In this document: positions 35,995 through 44,756 of the stretch, in pieces
Numbering within the stretch: position 1 is the stretch's first letter
Layout: every line of letters begins with the position of its first letter
Assembly (NCBI RefSeq): GCF_042670205.1
Contig: NZ_JBHUWD010000014.1
Coordinates: 1-64,000 of the forward strand
Source of the DNA: Luteimicrobium sp042670205
GTDB taxonomy: Bacteria; Actinomycetota; Actinomycetes; Actinomycetales; Cellulomonadaceae
Reading direction: 5' to 3'
Length of the DNA: 64,000 bases
The notes under the pieces: model-generated
Databases searched by the model: none
Told to the model about the DNA's origin: nothing
Seen by the model: only the letters and a program-made list of their open reading frames with translations
Translations under genes and position numbers: made by a program

Positions 35995-37124
35995 CGCGCC
36001 TCGGCGAAGCGGGACGGCGCGAAGGCCGCGAGCGCGTGGCGGGACCGGTTCTGTGCGTCGTCGGCCCCGGTTCCCAGCACGTCGTCCGCGACGCGCTCCC
36101 CGACGTACGGGCCGAGGGTGAGCCCCGACGCGCCGTACCCCGTGACGACGGTGACGTCGTCCGCGACCCGCCCGACGATCGGGACGCCGTCCGGGCTCGT
36201 GGGACGGAAGCCCACGCGGGTCTCGAGCAGCGTGGCGTCGGCCAGCCCGGGTGCGACGGTCAGCGCCTCGCCCAGTACCTCGAGCTGCCCGGCGGCCGTG
36301 ACCCGGTAGTCGGTCCCGGCGTCGCGCTCGCGGGTCGCGCCGACGACGACACGCGAGTCGTCGAACGCGAGCAGGTAGTGGGACGAGCCGACCGCTGTCG
36401 CCGTCGGCCAGCGCGACGTGTCGGTGCCGGGCAGCCCGAGGTGGCTGATCTGCCCGCGCTGCGGCGTGACGGGCACGGTCAGGCCGCGCGGCGCGAGCGC
36501 GTCGGGCGTCCACGTCCCGGCCGCGACGACGACGTGGTCCGCCTCCAGCCGCTCGCCCGACGCGAGGACCACGGCGGTGCCGTCGGGGGAGAGGCGGGCG
36601 TCGTCGTCGTGGGTGACCGCGCCGTGCGCACGGGCCGCCGCGAGGAGCGCGAGCCGCAGGCGGCGCCCGTCGACGCGCGCGGCCCGGGTCACGTGCACCG
36701 CGGCGAGCTTGGGGGCGGCGACCGGGAACAGCTCGCGGGTCTGGGCGGGGTCGAGGCGCGAGACGGTCCCGACCTGTGCGCCGTCGAACGCGCGGAGCCG
36801 GGCCTCGACGTCGGCCAGGGAGGCGTCGTCGTCCGAGAGCCACAGCCCGCCGACGACGCGGTACCCGACCTCGTCGGCGACGTCGCGGCCCAGCGCGTCA
36901 CCGAGGCAGCGCATCGCCTCCGGGTAGTGCCGGACGGCGGCCGCGTACGCCTCGACGAACCCCGGCTCCGTGATGCCCAGCGACGCCCGGACGATGCCCG
37001 CCCCGGCGAGGGTCGCGGCGCCGTCGTGCAGCCGGTCGACGACGACCACCTCCGCCCCGCGGCGGGCGAGGGACCAGGCCACGGACGCGCCGGCCACGCC
37101 GGCACCGATCACGAGCACGCGCAT
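35991..37124 (-). CDS. FAD-dependent oxidoreductase (DAO/glycine oxidase family)
   Basis: This 377-residue flavoenzyme begins with the dinucleotide-binding motif VLVIGAGVAGASVAWSLARRG (GxGxxG at residues 7-12) and the acidic ribose ligand in VVVVDR. It ends with the second FAD motif VVTGYGASGLTLGPYVGE, as in D-amino-acid oxidase-like proteins. Likely substrates are an amine or imino acid. The ATG follows TACCGT by seven bases (leaderless). It is translationally coupled to the downstream APH-like kinase; no known pathway joins these two. Confidence 0.87.
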   Translation of the reverse strand: MRVLVIGAGVAGASVAWSLARRGAEVVVVDRLHDGAATLAGAGIVRASLGITEPGFVEAYAAAVRHYPEAMRCLGDALGRDVADEVGYRVVGGLWLSDDDASLADVEARLRAFDGAQVGTVSRLDPAQTRELFPVAAPKLAAVHVTRAARVDGRRLRLALLAAARAHGAVTHDDDARLSPDGTAVVLASGERLEADHVVVAAGTWTPDALAPRGLTVPVTPQRGQISHLGLPGTDTSRWPTATAVGSSHYLLAFDDSRVVVGATRERDAGTDYRVTAAGQLEVLGEALTVAPGLADATLLETRVGFRPTSPDGVPIVGRVADDVTVVTGYGASGLTLGPYVGERVADDVLGTGADDAQNRSRHALAAFAPSRFAEAR

Positions 37125-37153
37125 GCGCTCGACGGTAGCGCGGCGCTCGCCGG

Positions 37154-37945
37154 CTACCGCCCGAGCGTCCCGTCCTCGAACGCCTCCAGCCGCGCTTGGG
37201 CCTCCGCGTACGGCGTGGCAGCGACCGGGGGCGCGCCGTCCCGCAGCCGGGTGGCGGCCGCGACACCCGCGTCGATCGCCGCGCGGTAGGGGAGCGAGCC
37301 GGTGCTGACGCGCCGCACGCCGAGGGCGCCGAGGTCGTCGACGGTCAGCCCGGGGACGGGCAGGAGGTTGACGGGGACGTCGAGCGCGGCGGCGACCGCG
37401 GGGATCGCGTCGGGGTCGGCGAGGCCGGGCACGAACACGCCGTCGGCGCCTGCCTCGACGTACCGCCGGGCGCGGGCGAGGGTCGCGTCGACCGTGTCGG
37501 ACTGGTGGAACCAGTAGGTGTCGACGCGCGCGTTGACGAACACGTCGGGGGTCGCGGCGCGGATCGCGGCGATCTTCGCGGCCGGGACCTCCGGGTCGAC
37601 GAGCGCGCCGCCCGCGCTGTCCTCGAGGTTGACGCCGGCCACGTCGAGCCGGGCGACGAAGGCCGCGACGTCGTCAGGGTCGGCGGAGTACCCGTCCTCG
37701 ACGTCGACCGACAGCGGCACGGGCAGCCCGCGCAGCCGCGCGACCAGGGCGACCGTCGCGTCGCGGCTCGCGCCGCGCCCGTCCGGATGCCCGGCGGCCG
37801 CGCCGACCCCGAAGCTCGTCGTCCCGACGGCCGGGAACCCCGCCGCGACGAACGCGAGCGCGGAGCCGACGTCCCAGGCGTTGGGCAGCAGCAGGGGACC
37901 GGGACCCTCGTGGAGCCGGCGGAACGTCGTCGACGCGTCGCTCAT
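37154..37945 (-). CDS. Isocitrate lyase/phosphoenolpyruvate mutase family protein
   Basis: This 263-residue TIM-barrel protein has the PEP mutase-like motifs LLLPNAWDVGSALAF, VPLSVDVEDGYSAD (metal-binding acidic pair), GVNLEDS and VNARVDTYWF, followed by GADGVFVPGL. It lacks the KKCGH catalytic loop of true isocitrate lyases, so it belongs to the carboxyphosphonoenolpyruvate mutase-like or oxaloacetate-hydrolase-like group. The reaction probably breaks or forms a C-C or C-P bond on a small 2-oxo acid. It is divergent from the threonine aldolase gene. Confidence 0.87.
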   Translation of the reverse strand: MSDASTTFRRLHEGPGPLLLPNAWDVGSALAFVAAGFPAVGTTSFGVGAAAGHPDGRGASRDATVALVARLRGLPVPLSVDVEDGYSADPDDVAAFVARLDVAGVNLEDSAGGALVDPEVPAAKIAAIRAATPDVFVNARVDTYWFHQSDTVDATLARARRYVEAGADGVFVPGLADPDAIPAVAAALDVPVNLLPVPGLTVDDLGALGVRRVSTGSLPYRAAIDAGVAAATRLRDGAPPVAATPYAEAQARLEAFEDGTLGR

Positions 37946-38020
37946 GGGTCCATGGTCGCGCCGGGCGCCCACGCAGCGCGCGTGAGGGTGCGCGCGAGCG
38001 CCCGCGTGAGAATGGGGAGC

Positions 38021-39115
38021 GTGACTCTCCCGTTCGACCGCACGCCCGACCCCGCCCCGCTGCCCGACGTGTCCTTCGCGTCCGACAACTACGCCGGCGC
38101 CCACCCCGAGGTGCTGGAGGCGATGGCCGCTGCGAACCGCGGCCACACCGTCTCGTACGGCGCCGACCCGTGGACGGCGCAGCTCCAGGACGTCGTCCGC
38201 GGGCACTTCGGCGACCAGGCCGTCGCGTACCCGGTGTTCAACGGGACGGGCGCGAACGTCGTGTCGCTCGCGTCGATGCTGCCGCGGTGGGGTGCCGTCG
38301 TGACCCCGACGACGGCGCACGTCGTGACCGACGAGAACGCCGCGCCCGAGCGGGTCGCGGGCATCAAGCTGCTCACCGTCCCGACGCCGGACGGCCGTCT
38401 CACGCCCGAGCTGCTCGACCGCGAGGCGTGGGGCTGGGGCGACCCGCACCGCGCCCAGCCGCTCGTCGTGTCGGTGTCGCAGGCGACCGAGCTCGGGACG
38501 GTGTACTCGGTCGAGGAGCTGCGGGCGCTGACGGACCACGCGCACGGCCTCGGGATGCGCGTCCACCTCGACGGCGCGCGCCTCGCCAACGCTGCCGCCC
38601 ACCTGGGCGTGGGGCTGGGCGAGCTGACGAGCGCGGTCGGGGTGGACGTGGTGTCGCTCGGCGGGACGAAGAACGGGATCGTCCTCGGTGAGGCCGTCGT
38701 GGTGCTGGACCCGTCGGCCGTGGACGGTGTGGAGTACGTCCGCAAGCTCACCATGCAGCTCGGGTCGAAGCTGCGGTTCGTGTCGGCGCAGCTCGTCGCG
38801 CTGTACGGGTCGGAGCTGTGGAGGCGGTCCGCCGAGCACGCGAACGCGATGGCCACGCGGTTGCGCGCGGCGCTCGAGGCGGGCGGGGCCGACCCGGCCC
38901 GGCTCGTCGTGACCCGCGACACCGACTCGAACGCCGTCTTCGCGGCCCTCCCGCAGGCCGCCGCCCAGCGACTGCGCGAGCGCTGGCGCTTCTACGACTG
39001 GGACGACCACCGCGACGACGGCCTCGTCGAGGTGCGGTGGATGTGCGCCTGGGACACGACCCCCGAGGCCGTGGACGCGTTCGTCGCGGACGTGCTGGCC
39101 GCCGTCGGGCGCTGA
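38021..39115 (+). CDS. Low-specificity threonine aldolase (GLY1/beta-eliminating lyase family)
   Basis: This is a PLP-dependent enzyme of about 364 residues. It has SFASDNYAGAHPEVLEAM at the N-terminus, the cofactor-contacting HLDGARLANAAAHLG, and the Schiff-base lysine in VVSLGGTKNGIVLGEAVV. It would cleave threonine or allo-threonine to glycine and acetaldehyde. GTG 38021 (GAGAAT seven bases upstream) or ATG 38012 are both possible starts. It is divergent from the PEP mutase-like gene across about 75 bp. Confidence 0.92.
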   Translation: MTLPFDRTPDPAPLPDVSFASDNYAGAHPEVLEAMAAANRGHTVSYGADPWTAQLQDVVRGHFGDQAVAYPVFNGTGANVVSLASMLPRWGAVVTPTTAHVVTDENAAPERVAGIKLLTVPTPDGRLTPELLDREAWGWGDPHRAQPLVVSVSQATELGTVYSVEELRALTDHAHGLGMRVHLDGARLANAAAHLGVGLGELTSAVGVDVVSLGGTKNGIVLGEAVVVLDPSAVDGVEYVRKLTMQLGSKLRFVSAQLVALYGSELWRRSAEHANAMATRLRAALEAGGADPARLVVTRDTDSNAVFAALPQAAAQRLRERWRFYDWDDHRDDGLVEVRWMCAWDTTPEAVDAFVADVLAAVGR

Positions 39116-39128
39116 GAGCTGGCGGGCG

Positions 39129-39773
39129 TCAGCCGTCGAGCCAGGCGAGGACGGCGCGGACGCGGCGGTTGTCGTCGGGTGCGGGCGGCAGGTCGAGCTT
39201 GGTGAAGATGCTGCCGATGTGCTTGCCGACCGCCTTCTCGGACAGGAAGAGCCGCGCCGCGATCGCCGCGTTGGAGCGTCCGCCCGCCATGAGGGCCAGG
39301 ACGTCGCGCTCGCGGTCGGTGAGCCGGTCGACGGGCCGGCCGGCGATGAGCACCGAGACGACCTCCGGGTCGAGGACGGTGCCGCCGGCGGCGACCTGGC
39401 GGACGGCGGCGAGGAAGGCGTCGACGTCGATGACGCGGTCCTTGAGGAGGTACCCGACGGCGCCGCGCCCGTCCGCGAGCAGCTCGCGGGCGTAGAGCGG
39501 CTCGACGTGCTGCGACAGGACGAGCACGGGCAGGGACGGTCGCTCGGCGCGGATCGCGATCGCGGCCTGCAGCCCTTCGGTCGTGAAGGTGGGCGGGAGC
39601 CGGACGTCGATGATCGCGAGCCCGACGTCGGCGCGGGCGAGCGCGGCGGGCAGGGACGCGGCGTCCGCCACGGACGCGGCGACCACCATGCCCCCGGCCT
39701 CGAGGATCCGCCCGAGCCCGACGCGGAGCAGGGCCTGGTCCTCGGCGACGACGACCCTCAGGGCGTCCGGCAC
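39129..39773 (-). CDS. LuxR/NarL-type response regulator
   Basis: This 214-residue regulator has a receiver domain (acidic VVAEDQ, phosphoacceptor Asp56 in AIIDVRLPP, Lys in YLLKDRV) and a LuxR helix-turn-helix (LTDRERDVLALMAGGRSNAAIAARL, about 150-175). GTG 39773 is chosen because GGAGG lies four to five bases upstream; it overlaps the kinase gene by 16 bp. It is the last gene of the ATPase-permease-kinase-regulator operon and probably controls transcription of that operon in response to cell-envelope stress. Confidence 0.93.
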   Translation of the reverse strand: MPDALRVVVAEDQALLRVGLGRILEAGGMVVAASVADAASLPAALARADVGLAIIDVRLPPTFTTEGLQAAIAIRAERPSLPVLVLSQHVEPLYARELLADGRGAVGYLLKDRVIDVDAFLAAVRQVAAGGTVLDPEVVSVLIAGRPVDRLTDRERDVLALMAGGRSNAAIAARLFLSEKAVGKHIGSIFTKLDLPPAPDDNRRVRAVLAWLDG

Positions 39774-41002
39774 GGCACCTCCAGCGTCACCGTGGTGGGC
39801 CCGCCGAGCGGGCTGTCGAGCCGGAGGCTTCCGTCGAACGCACCGAGCCGGCGCCGGATCCCGGTCAGGCCCGACCCTCCGGCGTCGGCGCCGCCCCGAC
39901 CGTCGTCGGTCACCTCGAGCACGAGGCGCGCCCCGTCGTGGCGCCCGGTCACCCGGGCGTGCGTGGCGTGCGCGTGCTTGACGACGTTGGCGAGGAGCTC
40001 GGCGACCGCGAAGTAGGTCGCGGACTCGACGGGCGCGGGCAGCCGGGGGACGTCGAGCGCGACGGCGACGGGGATCGGCACCGAGAGGGCGAGCGTCTCG
40101 ACGCCGCCCGCGAGGCCGCGGTCGGCGACGACGGGCGGGTGGATGCTGCGGACCAGCGACCGGAGGTCCTCGAGCGCGTCGACCGTGGTGGTCTGCACCT
40201 CGCGGAGCAGCTCGGCGGCGGCGTCGGGGTCGGTGCGGAGCAGCTTCTCGGCCAGCCCGGCGCTCATCCCGGCGGCGGCGATCCTGGCCTGCGCGCCGTC
40301 GTGCAGGTCTCGCTCGATCCGGCGGATCTCGGCGGCGTTGAGGTCGAGCGAGTCGGCGCGCGACACCTCGACCTGGTCGACGCGCCGCGCGAGGCGGCCG
40401 ACGCGGTCCTGGTCGAGGATGCCGCGCTCCGCGGCAAGACGGGCCCGGAAGAGCGCGGGCGTCGCGAGCCACCAGGCGACGAGCGCGACGGGCAGGCCCA
40501 CGGCGAGGGCGAGCCAGAGCCACGTCTCGCGCCCGAGCGCCAGGGCGAGGACGACGTGCACGAGGGGCGCGGCGAGCAGCGCGACCGGCAGGACCGACAG
40601 GACGAACCCGCCCGTCGCGGAGAACCAGCAGAACGCCTGGTCGCGCCACCGGGCGCCGTCGTGGGCCCAGACCGTGAGACGGGCGAGCGGGCCGGCCCCG
40701 GTGGTGTCGGCGTACCCGGCTCCGACCGGCTCACCCAGGAGTGCGGAGTCGACGCGCCGGTGGGCGGCGGTGAGCCGGGCGGTCGCGGGCACGAGGAGCC
40801 CGAGCAGCGGGACGCCGACCGTCACGAGGACGAGCGGGACGGCCACGGCCGTGAGGACGGCGAGCAGCAGCGCGGGGACCATCGCGAGCGCGTACCCGCC
40901 CGAGAGCGCGGTGAGGCGGAGCCGCTCGACGACGCCGGCACGGCCGAGGCGTGGTGGCGCCGCGGGCAGCGGCGCCACCGAGGTCACGGGCATGGACCGC
41001 AT
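39758..41002 (-). CDS. Sensor histidine kinase (HisKA_3 type)
   Basis: This 414-residue kinase has a putative-sensor N-terminus with four hydrophobic segments (35-75 and 130-185). The HisKA_3 phosphorylation site is His234 (RIERDLHDGAQARIAA), and the HATPase box set follows (AELLANVVKHAHATHA, VTDDGRGGAD, GLTGIRRRL). It is typical of NarL-family kinases of actinobacteria. It lies four bases after the FtsX permease and overlaps the regulator gene, so the ABC exporter and this two-component system form a sensing-detoxification module. Confidence 0.93.
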   Translation of the reverse strand: MRSMPVTSVAPLPAAPPRLGRAGVVERLRLTALSGGYALAMVPALLLAVLTAVAVPLVLVTVGVPLLGLLVPATARLTAAHRRVDSALLGEPVGAGYADTTGAGPLARLTVWAHDGARWRDQAFCWFSATGGFVLSVLPVALLAAPLVHVVLALALGRETWLWLALAVGLPVALVAWWLATPALFRARLAAERGILDQDRVGRLARRVDQVEVSRADSLDLNAAEIRRIERDLHDGAQARIAAAGMSAGLAEKLLRTDPDAAAELLREVQTTTVDALEDLRSLVRSIHPPVVADRGLAGGVETLALSVPIPVAVALDVPRLPAPVESATYFAVAELLANVVKHAHATHARVTGRHDGARLVLEVTDDGRGGADAGGSGLTGIRRRLGAFDGSLRLDSPLGGPTTVTLEVPCRTP

Positions 41003-41006
41003 CCTG

Positions 41007-42341
41007 TCATCGGACCACGCGTCGCGCGCAGGCCCACGCCGACCCGAGCGTCACGGCCGCCGCCCCGGCGGCGACGGCCGGGAGGAGCCAGAGCTGGCCG
41101 TCGGGCAGCGGACCCTCGCCGCGGGCGACGGCGTACGGGACGAAGGTCGCCGCGGCGGCGAGCGTGCCGAGCACGACGCCGACCGCGGCGACGATCGCCG
41201 CCTCACCCACCACGGCGCGGCGGATCTGGGGACGGGTCGCGCCGACCAGCCACAGCCGGTGCAGCTCCGCACGCCGCGCGGCCACGACAGCGGCGAAGGC
41301 GTTGACGACCATGATCGCGGCGAACAGGCAGACCATCCCCGCGACGACGTAGTTGAGCAGCGTGATCGTCTCGTCCATGCCGGCGGGGTCGCCCGCGGAG
41401 TCCAGGGTGCGCCCGTCGACGCCGACCATGAGCAGCGTGCCGCTGGCCGTGGCCACGAGCACGACCACCGGTGCCAGCACCCCGGCGAGGAGCGGCGCGC
41501 GCCGCGTCGTGTTGGAGGCGGCGAGGTGGCCGGCGGCCGACGAGCCGGCGAGCCGGCGCGCCGGGGCCGCCAGGACGGCAAGCAGCCACGGCGCGAGCAC
41601 GGCGAGCCCGACCGCGACGACGATGCCCGCGGGCCCGGCGGTCTCCTGGGCCAGGTGGGGGTCGTCCGAGGTCCGCCCGACCGTGGTCGTGACGACCGCG
41701 AGCCCGACGCCGTACCCGAGCAGCACGACCCCGACGCCGACCCTCCACCGGGGCAGGCGACGCATCTCGGACCCCTGCTCGCGCAGCACGCGGACCACGG
41801 GACCCGCGGTCGCGCGCCGGCCCGCGAGCCACGCCGCGACGAGGCCGACGAGCACGACCGCGGCAGCGGCGGCGCCGAGCGAGGCCGGCCCGCCGGCGAA
41901 CGCGGTGTCGTCCCCGACGAGGCCGCCGTCGCGCAGGGCGTCGAGCAGGCGCCGTCCGGTCGCGGCCGCTGTCCCCGCTCCCAGCGCCGCGGCGACGGCC
42001 GTGACCGCGAGCGTCTCCCACAGGACCAGCCCGAGCGCCTGGCGGGGCGTGGCGCCGACGGCGCGCAGGAGCCCGGTCTCGCGGGCCCGCTGCGTCGCGG
42101 TGATGCCGACGGTCGACGCGATCGAGAACAGGACGATGAGCGCGCTCCAGCCCCCGACGACCGCGCCCATGATGACGAGGAGCTGCCGGTCGTCGCCGTC
42201 GGTGGACAGCGCCGTCTGGACGAGCGTCGCGAACGACCCCATGAGGACCGTCCCGAGGAGCGCGGCGACGAACGTCGCGGTCACCGCCGCGGGACGGCGC
42301 CGCAGCGACCGGACCGCCAGCGTCGCGGTCGCGGCGCTCAT
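41007..42341 (-). CDS. FtsX-like ABC transporter permease
   Basis: This 444-residue permease has two FtsX-type repeats, each with a membrane segment followed by three more (from TATFVAALLGTVLMGSFATLVQ to LLPAVAAGAAAVTLGSAWACA) and short extracellular loops. It lacks the large extracellular domain of BceB. With the ATPase gene, which it overlaps by four bases (42338-42341), it forms an exporter that probably removes peptide antibiotics or lipids from the membrane. Confidence 0.9.
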   Translation of the reverse strand: MSAATATLAVRSLRRRPAAVTATFVAALLGTVLMGSFATLVQTALSTDGDDRQLLVIMGAVVGGWSALIVLFSIASTVGITATQRARETGLLRAVGATPRQALGLVLWETLAVTAVAAALGAGTAAATGRRLLDALRDGGLVGDDTAFAGGPASLGAAAAAVVLVGLVAAWLAGRRATAGPVVRVLREQGSEMRRLPRWRVGVGVVLLGYGVGLAVVTTTVGRTSDDPHLAQETAGPAGIVVAVGLAVLAPWLLAVLAAPARRLAGSSAAGHLAASNTTRRAPLLAGVLAPVVVLVATASGTLLMVGVDGRTLDSAGDPAGMDETITLLNYVVAGMVCLFAAIMVVNAFAAVVAARRAELHRLWLVGATRPQIRRAVVGEAAIVAAVGVVLGTLAAAATFVPYAVARGEGPLPDGQLWLLPAVAAGAAAVTLGSAWACARRVVR

Positions 42342-43096
42342 CGTGCGGCCGCCGGGACGAGGTCCTCCAGCCGCGCCGTCCGGGCGGCGACGGCCTCGGG
42401 CGTGGGGGCGTCCAGCCGTCCCGCGAGGCGTCCGTCGACGAGGAACACGACCGCGTCGGCACAGGCGGCGGCGACCGGGTCGTGCGTGACCATGACGACG
42501 GTCCGGCCGAGCGTGTCGACGGCGGCCCGGAGCAGCCGCAGGACCGACCGGGCCGTCGACGTGTCGAGCGCTCCCGTGGGCTCGTCCGCGAGGACGACGC
42601 CCGGTTCGGTCACGAGGGCGCGCGCGACCGCGACACGCTGCTGCTGCCCGCCCGAGAGGGCGCTCGGCAGGTGCTCGGCGCGGTCGGCCAGCCCGACCTG
42701 CGCGAGGAGTGCCGCGACCTGCCGCGCGTCGGCGCGTCGTCCGGCGAGCCGGAGCGGGAGCTCGACGTTCTGGGCGGCGGTCAGGTACGGGACGAGGCTG
42801 AAGTCCTGGAACACGAAGCCGATGCGCTCACGCCGAAGCATCGTGCGCCCCACCTCGTCCCGGGCGGTGAGGTCGACGCCCTCGACGAGCACCTGGCCGC
42901 CGGTGGGGCGGTCGAGCCCGGCCGCGCAGGCGAGGAACGTGCTCTTGCCCGAGCCGGACGGCCCCATCACGGCCGTGAACGTGCCGGGCGGGAACGCGAC
43001 GTCGACTCCTCGGAGGGCGGCGACGGCCGTGGGGCCGGAGCCGTAGGTCTTGGTCAGCCCTCGCATCTCGAGGGCGGGTGCGTCGGTGGTGGTCAT
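42338..43096 (-). CDS. ABC transporter ATP-binding protein (MacB/LolD-type)
   Basis: This 252-residue ATPase has Walker A GPSGSGKST, Q-loop FVFQDFSLVPYLTA, signature SALSGGQQQRVAVARAL, Walker B VVLADEPTGALD and a His switch VTHDP, all intact. The sequence falls in the MacB/LolD/BceA group. The ATG follows TAGCGT by seven bases, so this first gene of the four-gene operon is probably leaderless. The partner is the FtsX-like permease directly downstream. Confidence 0.95.
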   Translation of the reverse strand: MTTTDAPALEMRGLTKTYGSGPTAVAALRGVDVAFPPGTFTAVMGPSGSGKSTFLACAAGLDRPTGGQVLVEGVDLTARDEVGRTMLRRERIGFVFQDFSLVPYLTAAQNVELPLRLAGRRADARQVAALLAQVGLADRAEHLPSALSGGQQQRVAVARALVTEPGVVLADEPTGALDTSTARSVLRLLRAAVDTLGRTVVMVTHDPVAAACADAVVFLVDGRLAGRLDAPTPEAVAARTARLEDLVPAAAR

Positions 43097-43264
43097 GGCT
43101 TCGACGCTAGGGAGCGCGCGGGCGCGGCTCGATGGTCCTAGGCCGCCGGCCGTGGTGGGGATGTCCCCACCATGCGCGCTCCCGCGTGCACGCGCCCGGT
43201 GGTGAGCACCGGCGGACGGGGGTAGGCCTGAGAGGGACCACGAGGTTCCGACGGAGGGACGGCG

Positions 43265-44731
43265 ATGCCGAGCGACGGCCCAGCAGCACCCAGCGTGAGC
43301 CGGTCGGCTCCTGGTCTCCGCAGCGTCTGGCGGCGCAAACCCATCGAGACGTCCGAGGAGCCGGGCGGGCTGAAGCGGAGCCTCGGCCTGTGGCAGCTCA
43401 CGGCGATCGGGCTCGGCGCGATCATCGGCGCGGGCATCTTCACGCTCGCGGGCGCCGTCGCGCACACCGACGCGGGTCCGGGCGTGACGATCTCGTTCCT
43501 CGTCGCCGGCATCGCCAGTGCGTGCGCGGCCCTCAGCTATGCCGAGTTCGGGGGGATGATCCCGAAGGCCGGCTCGGCCTACACGTACGGCTACGCGGTG
43601 CTGGGCGAGGCCGTGGGCTGGTTCATCGGCTGGGACCTGCTGCTCGAGTACACGGCGATCGTCGCGGTCGTCGCGATCTCGGTGTCCGGGTATCTGTCGT
43701 TCCTGCTCGAGTCGGTCGGCGTGCACCTGCCCGCGTGGATGCTCGGCGCCCCGGGCACCGGTTCGGGCCACAAGGTGGACCTGTTCGCGATGGCCCTGTG
43801 CCTGCTCGTCGCGTTCCTGCTGACGAAGGGCATCAGCTCCTCGGCGCGCGTGGAGACGATCCTCGTGTTCGTGAAGGTCGCGATCGTCGTCGCCGTGATC
43901 GTCGTCGGGGCGTTCTACGTCAAGAGCTCGAACTTCTCGCCGTACCTGCCCTACGGCTTCGGCGGGACCATCACGGGCGCGGCGACGGTGTTCTTCGCCG
44001 TGTTCGGGTACGACGCGATGAGCACCGCCGCGGAGGAGTCCAAGGAGGCCCAGCGGAACCTGCCCAAGGCCATCATCCTGTCGCTCTCTATCGCCATGGT
44101 GCTGTACCTGCTGGCCGCCACCGTCCTCACCGGGATGCAGAGCTACAAGGACCTCGACCCGACCCGGGCGTTCGCCGTCGCGTTCGACTACGTCGGTCTC
44201 CCCGGGTTCGCGAAGGTCGTCGCGGTCGGGGCGATCGTCGGGATCTTCACGGTGCTCTTCGCGTTCACGCTGGGGGCGTCGCGGGTGTGGTTCTCGATGA
44301 GCCGCGACGGGCTCCTGCCCGGCTGGTTCGCCAAGACGAACCGCAACGCCGTACCCCACCGGCCGACGTGGATCATCGGCGTCGTCGCCGCCGTGATCGC
44401 GGGGTTCACGCCCATCCTCGACGCCGCCGAGCTCACGAACATCGGCATCCTGCTGGCGTTCATCGTGGTGTCGGGCGCGGTGGTCGTGCTGCGCTACCGG
44501 TCGCCCGAGACGCCGCGGACGTTCCGTCTCCCGTGGATGCCCGTCGTGCCGATCATCGGGATCGCCTTCTCGATCTACCTCATCACGAAGCTGCAGCCGG
44601 TGACGTGGCTGCGGTTCGTCGGCTGGTTCGCGATCGGCGTCGTCGTCTACGCGTTCTACGGCTACCGGCACAGCCGGATGTCGCCCGACGCGCCCGGTGG
44701 GGAGCGGGCCCGCGAGACGTCGGACCGCTGA
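43265..44731 (+). CDS. APC-family amino acid permease (CAT-like)
   Basis: This 488-residue transporter has about 12-13 membrane helices. The N-terminal SLGLWQLTAIGLGAIIGAGIFTLAG is the consensus first helix of cationic amino-acid-type permeases, followed by FGGMIPKAGSAYTYGYAVLGE and FFAVFGYDAMSTAAEE. It probably imports an amino acid by proton symport or exchange. GGAGGGACGGCG precedes the ATG. It stands alone, divergent from the ABC-two-component operon and convergent with the ECF sigma gene. Confidence 0.92.
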   Translation: MPSDGPAAPSVSRSAPGLRSVWRRKPIETSEEPGGLKRSLGLWQLTAIGLGAIIGAGIFTLAGAVAHTDAGPGVTISFLVAGIASACAALSYAEFGGMIPKAGSAYTYGYAVLGEAVGWFIGWDLLLEYTAIVAVVAISVSGYLSFLLESVGVHLPAWMLGAPGTGSGHKVDLFAMALCLLVAFLLTKGISSSARVETILVFVKVAIVVAVIVVGAFYVKSSNFSPYLPYGFGGTITGAATVFFAVFGYDAMSTAAEESKEAQRNLPKAIILSLSIAMVLYLLAATVLTGMQSYKDLDPTRAFAVAFDYVGLPGFAKVVAVGAIVGIFTVLFAFTLGASRVWFSMSRDGLLPGWFAKTNRNAVPHRPTWIIGVVAAVIAGFTPILDAAELTNIGILLAFIVVSGAVVVLRYRSPETPRTFRLPWMPVVPIIGIAFSIYLITKLQPVTWLRFVGWFAIGVVVYAFYGYRHSRMSPDAPGGERARETSDR

Positions 44732-44756
44732 GCGGCCGGCGGCTGCGCCCCTCCGC

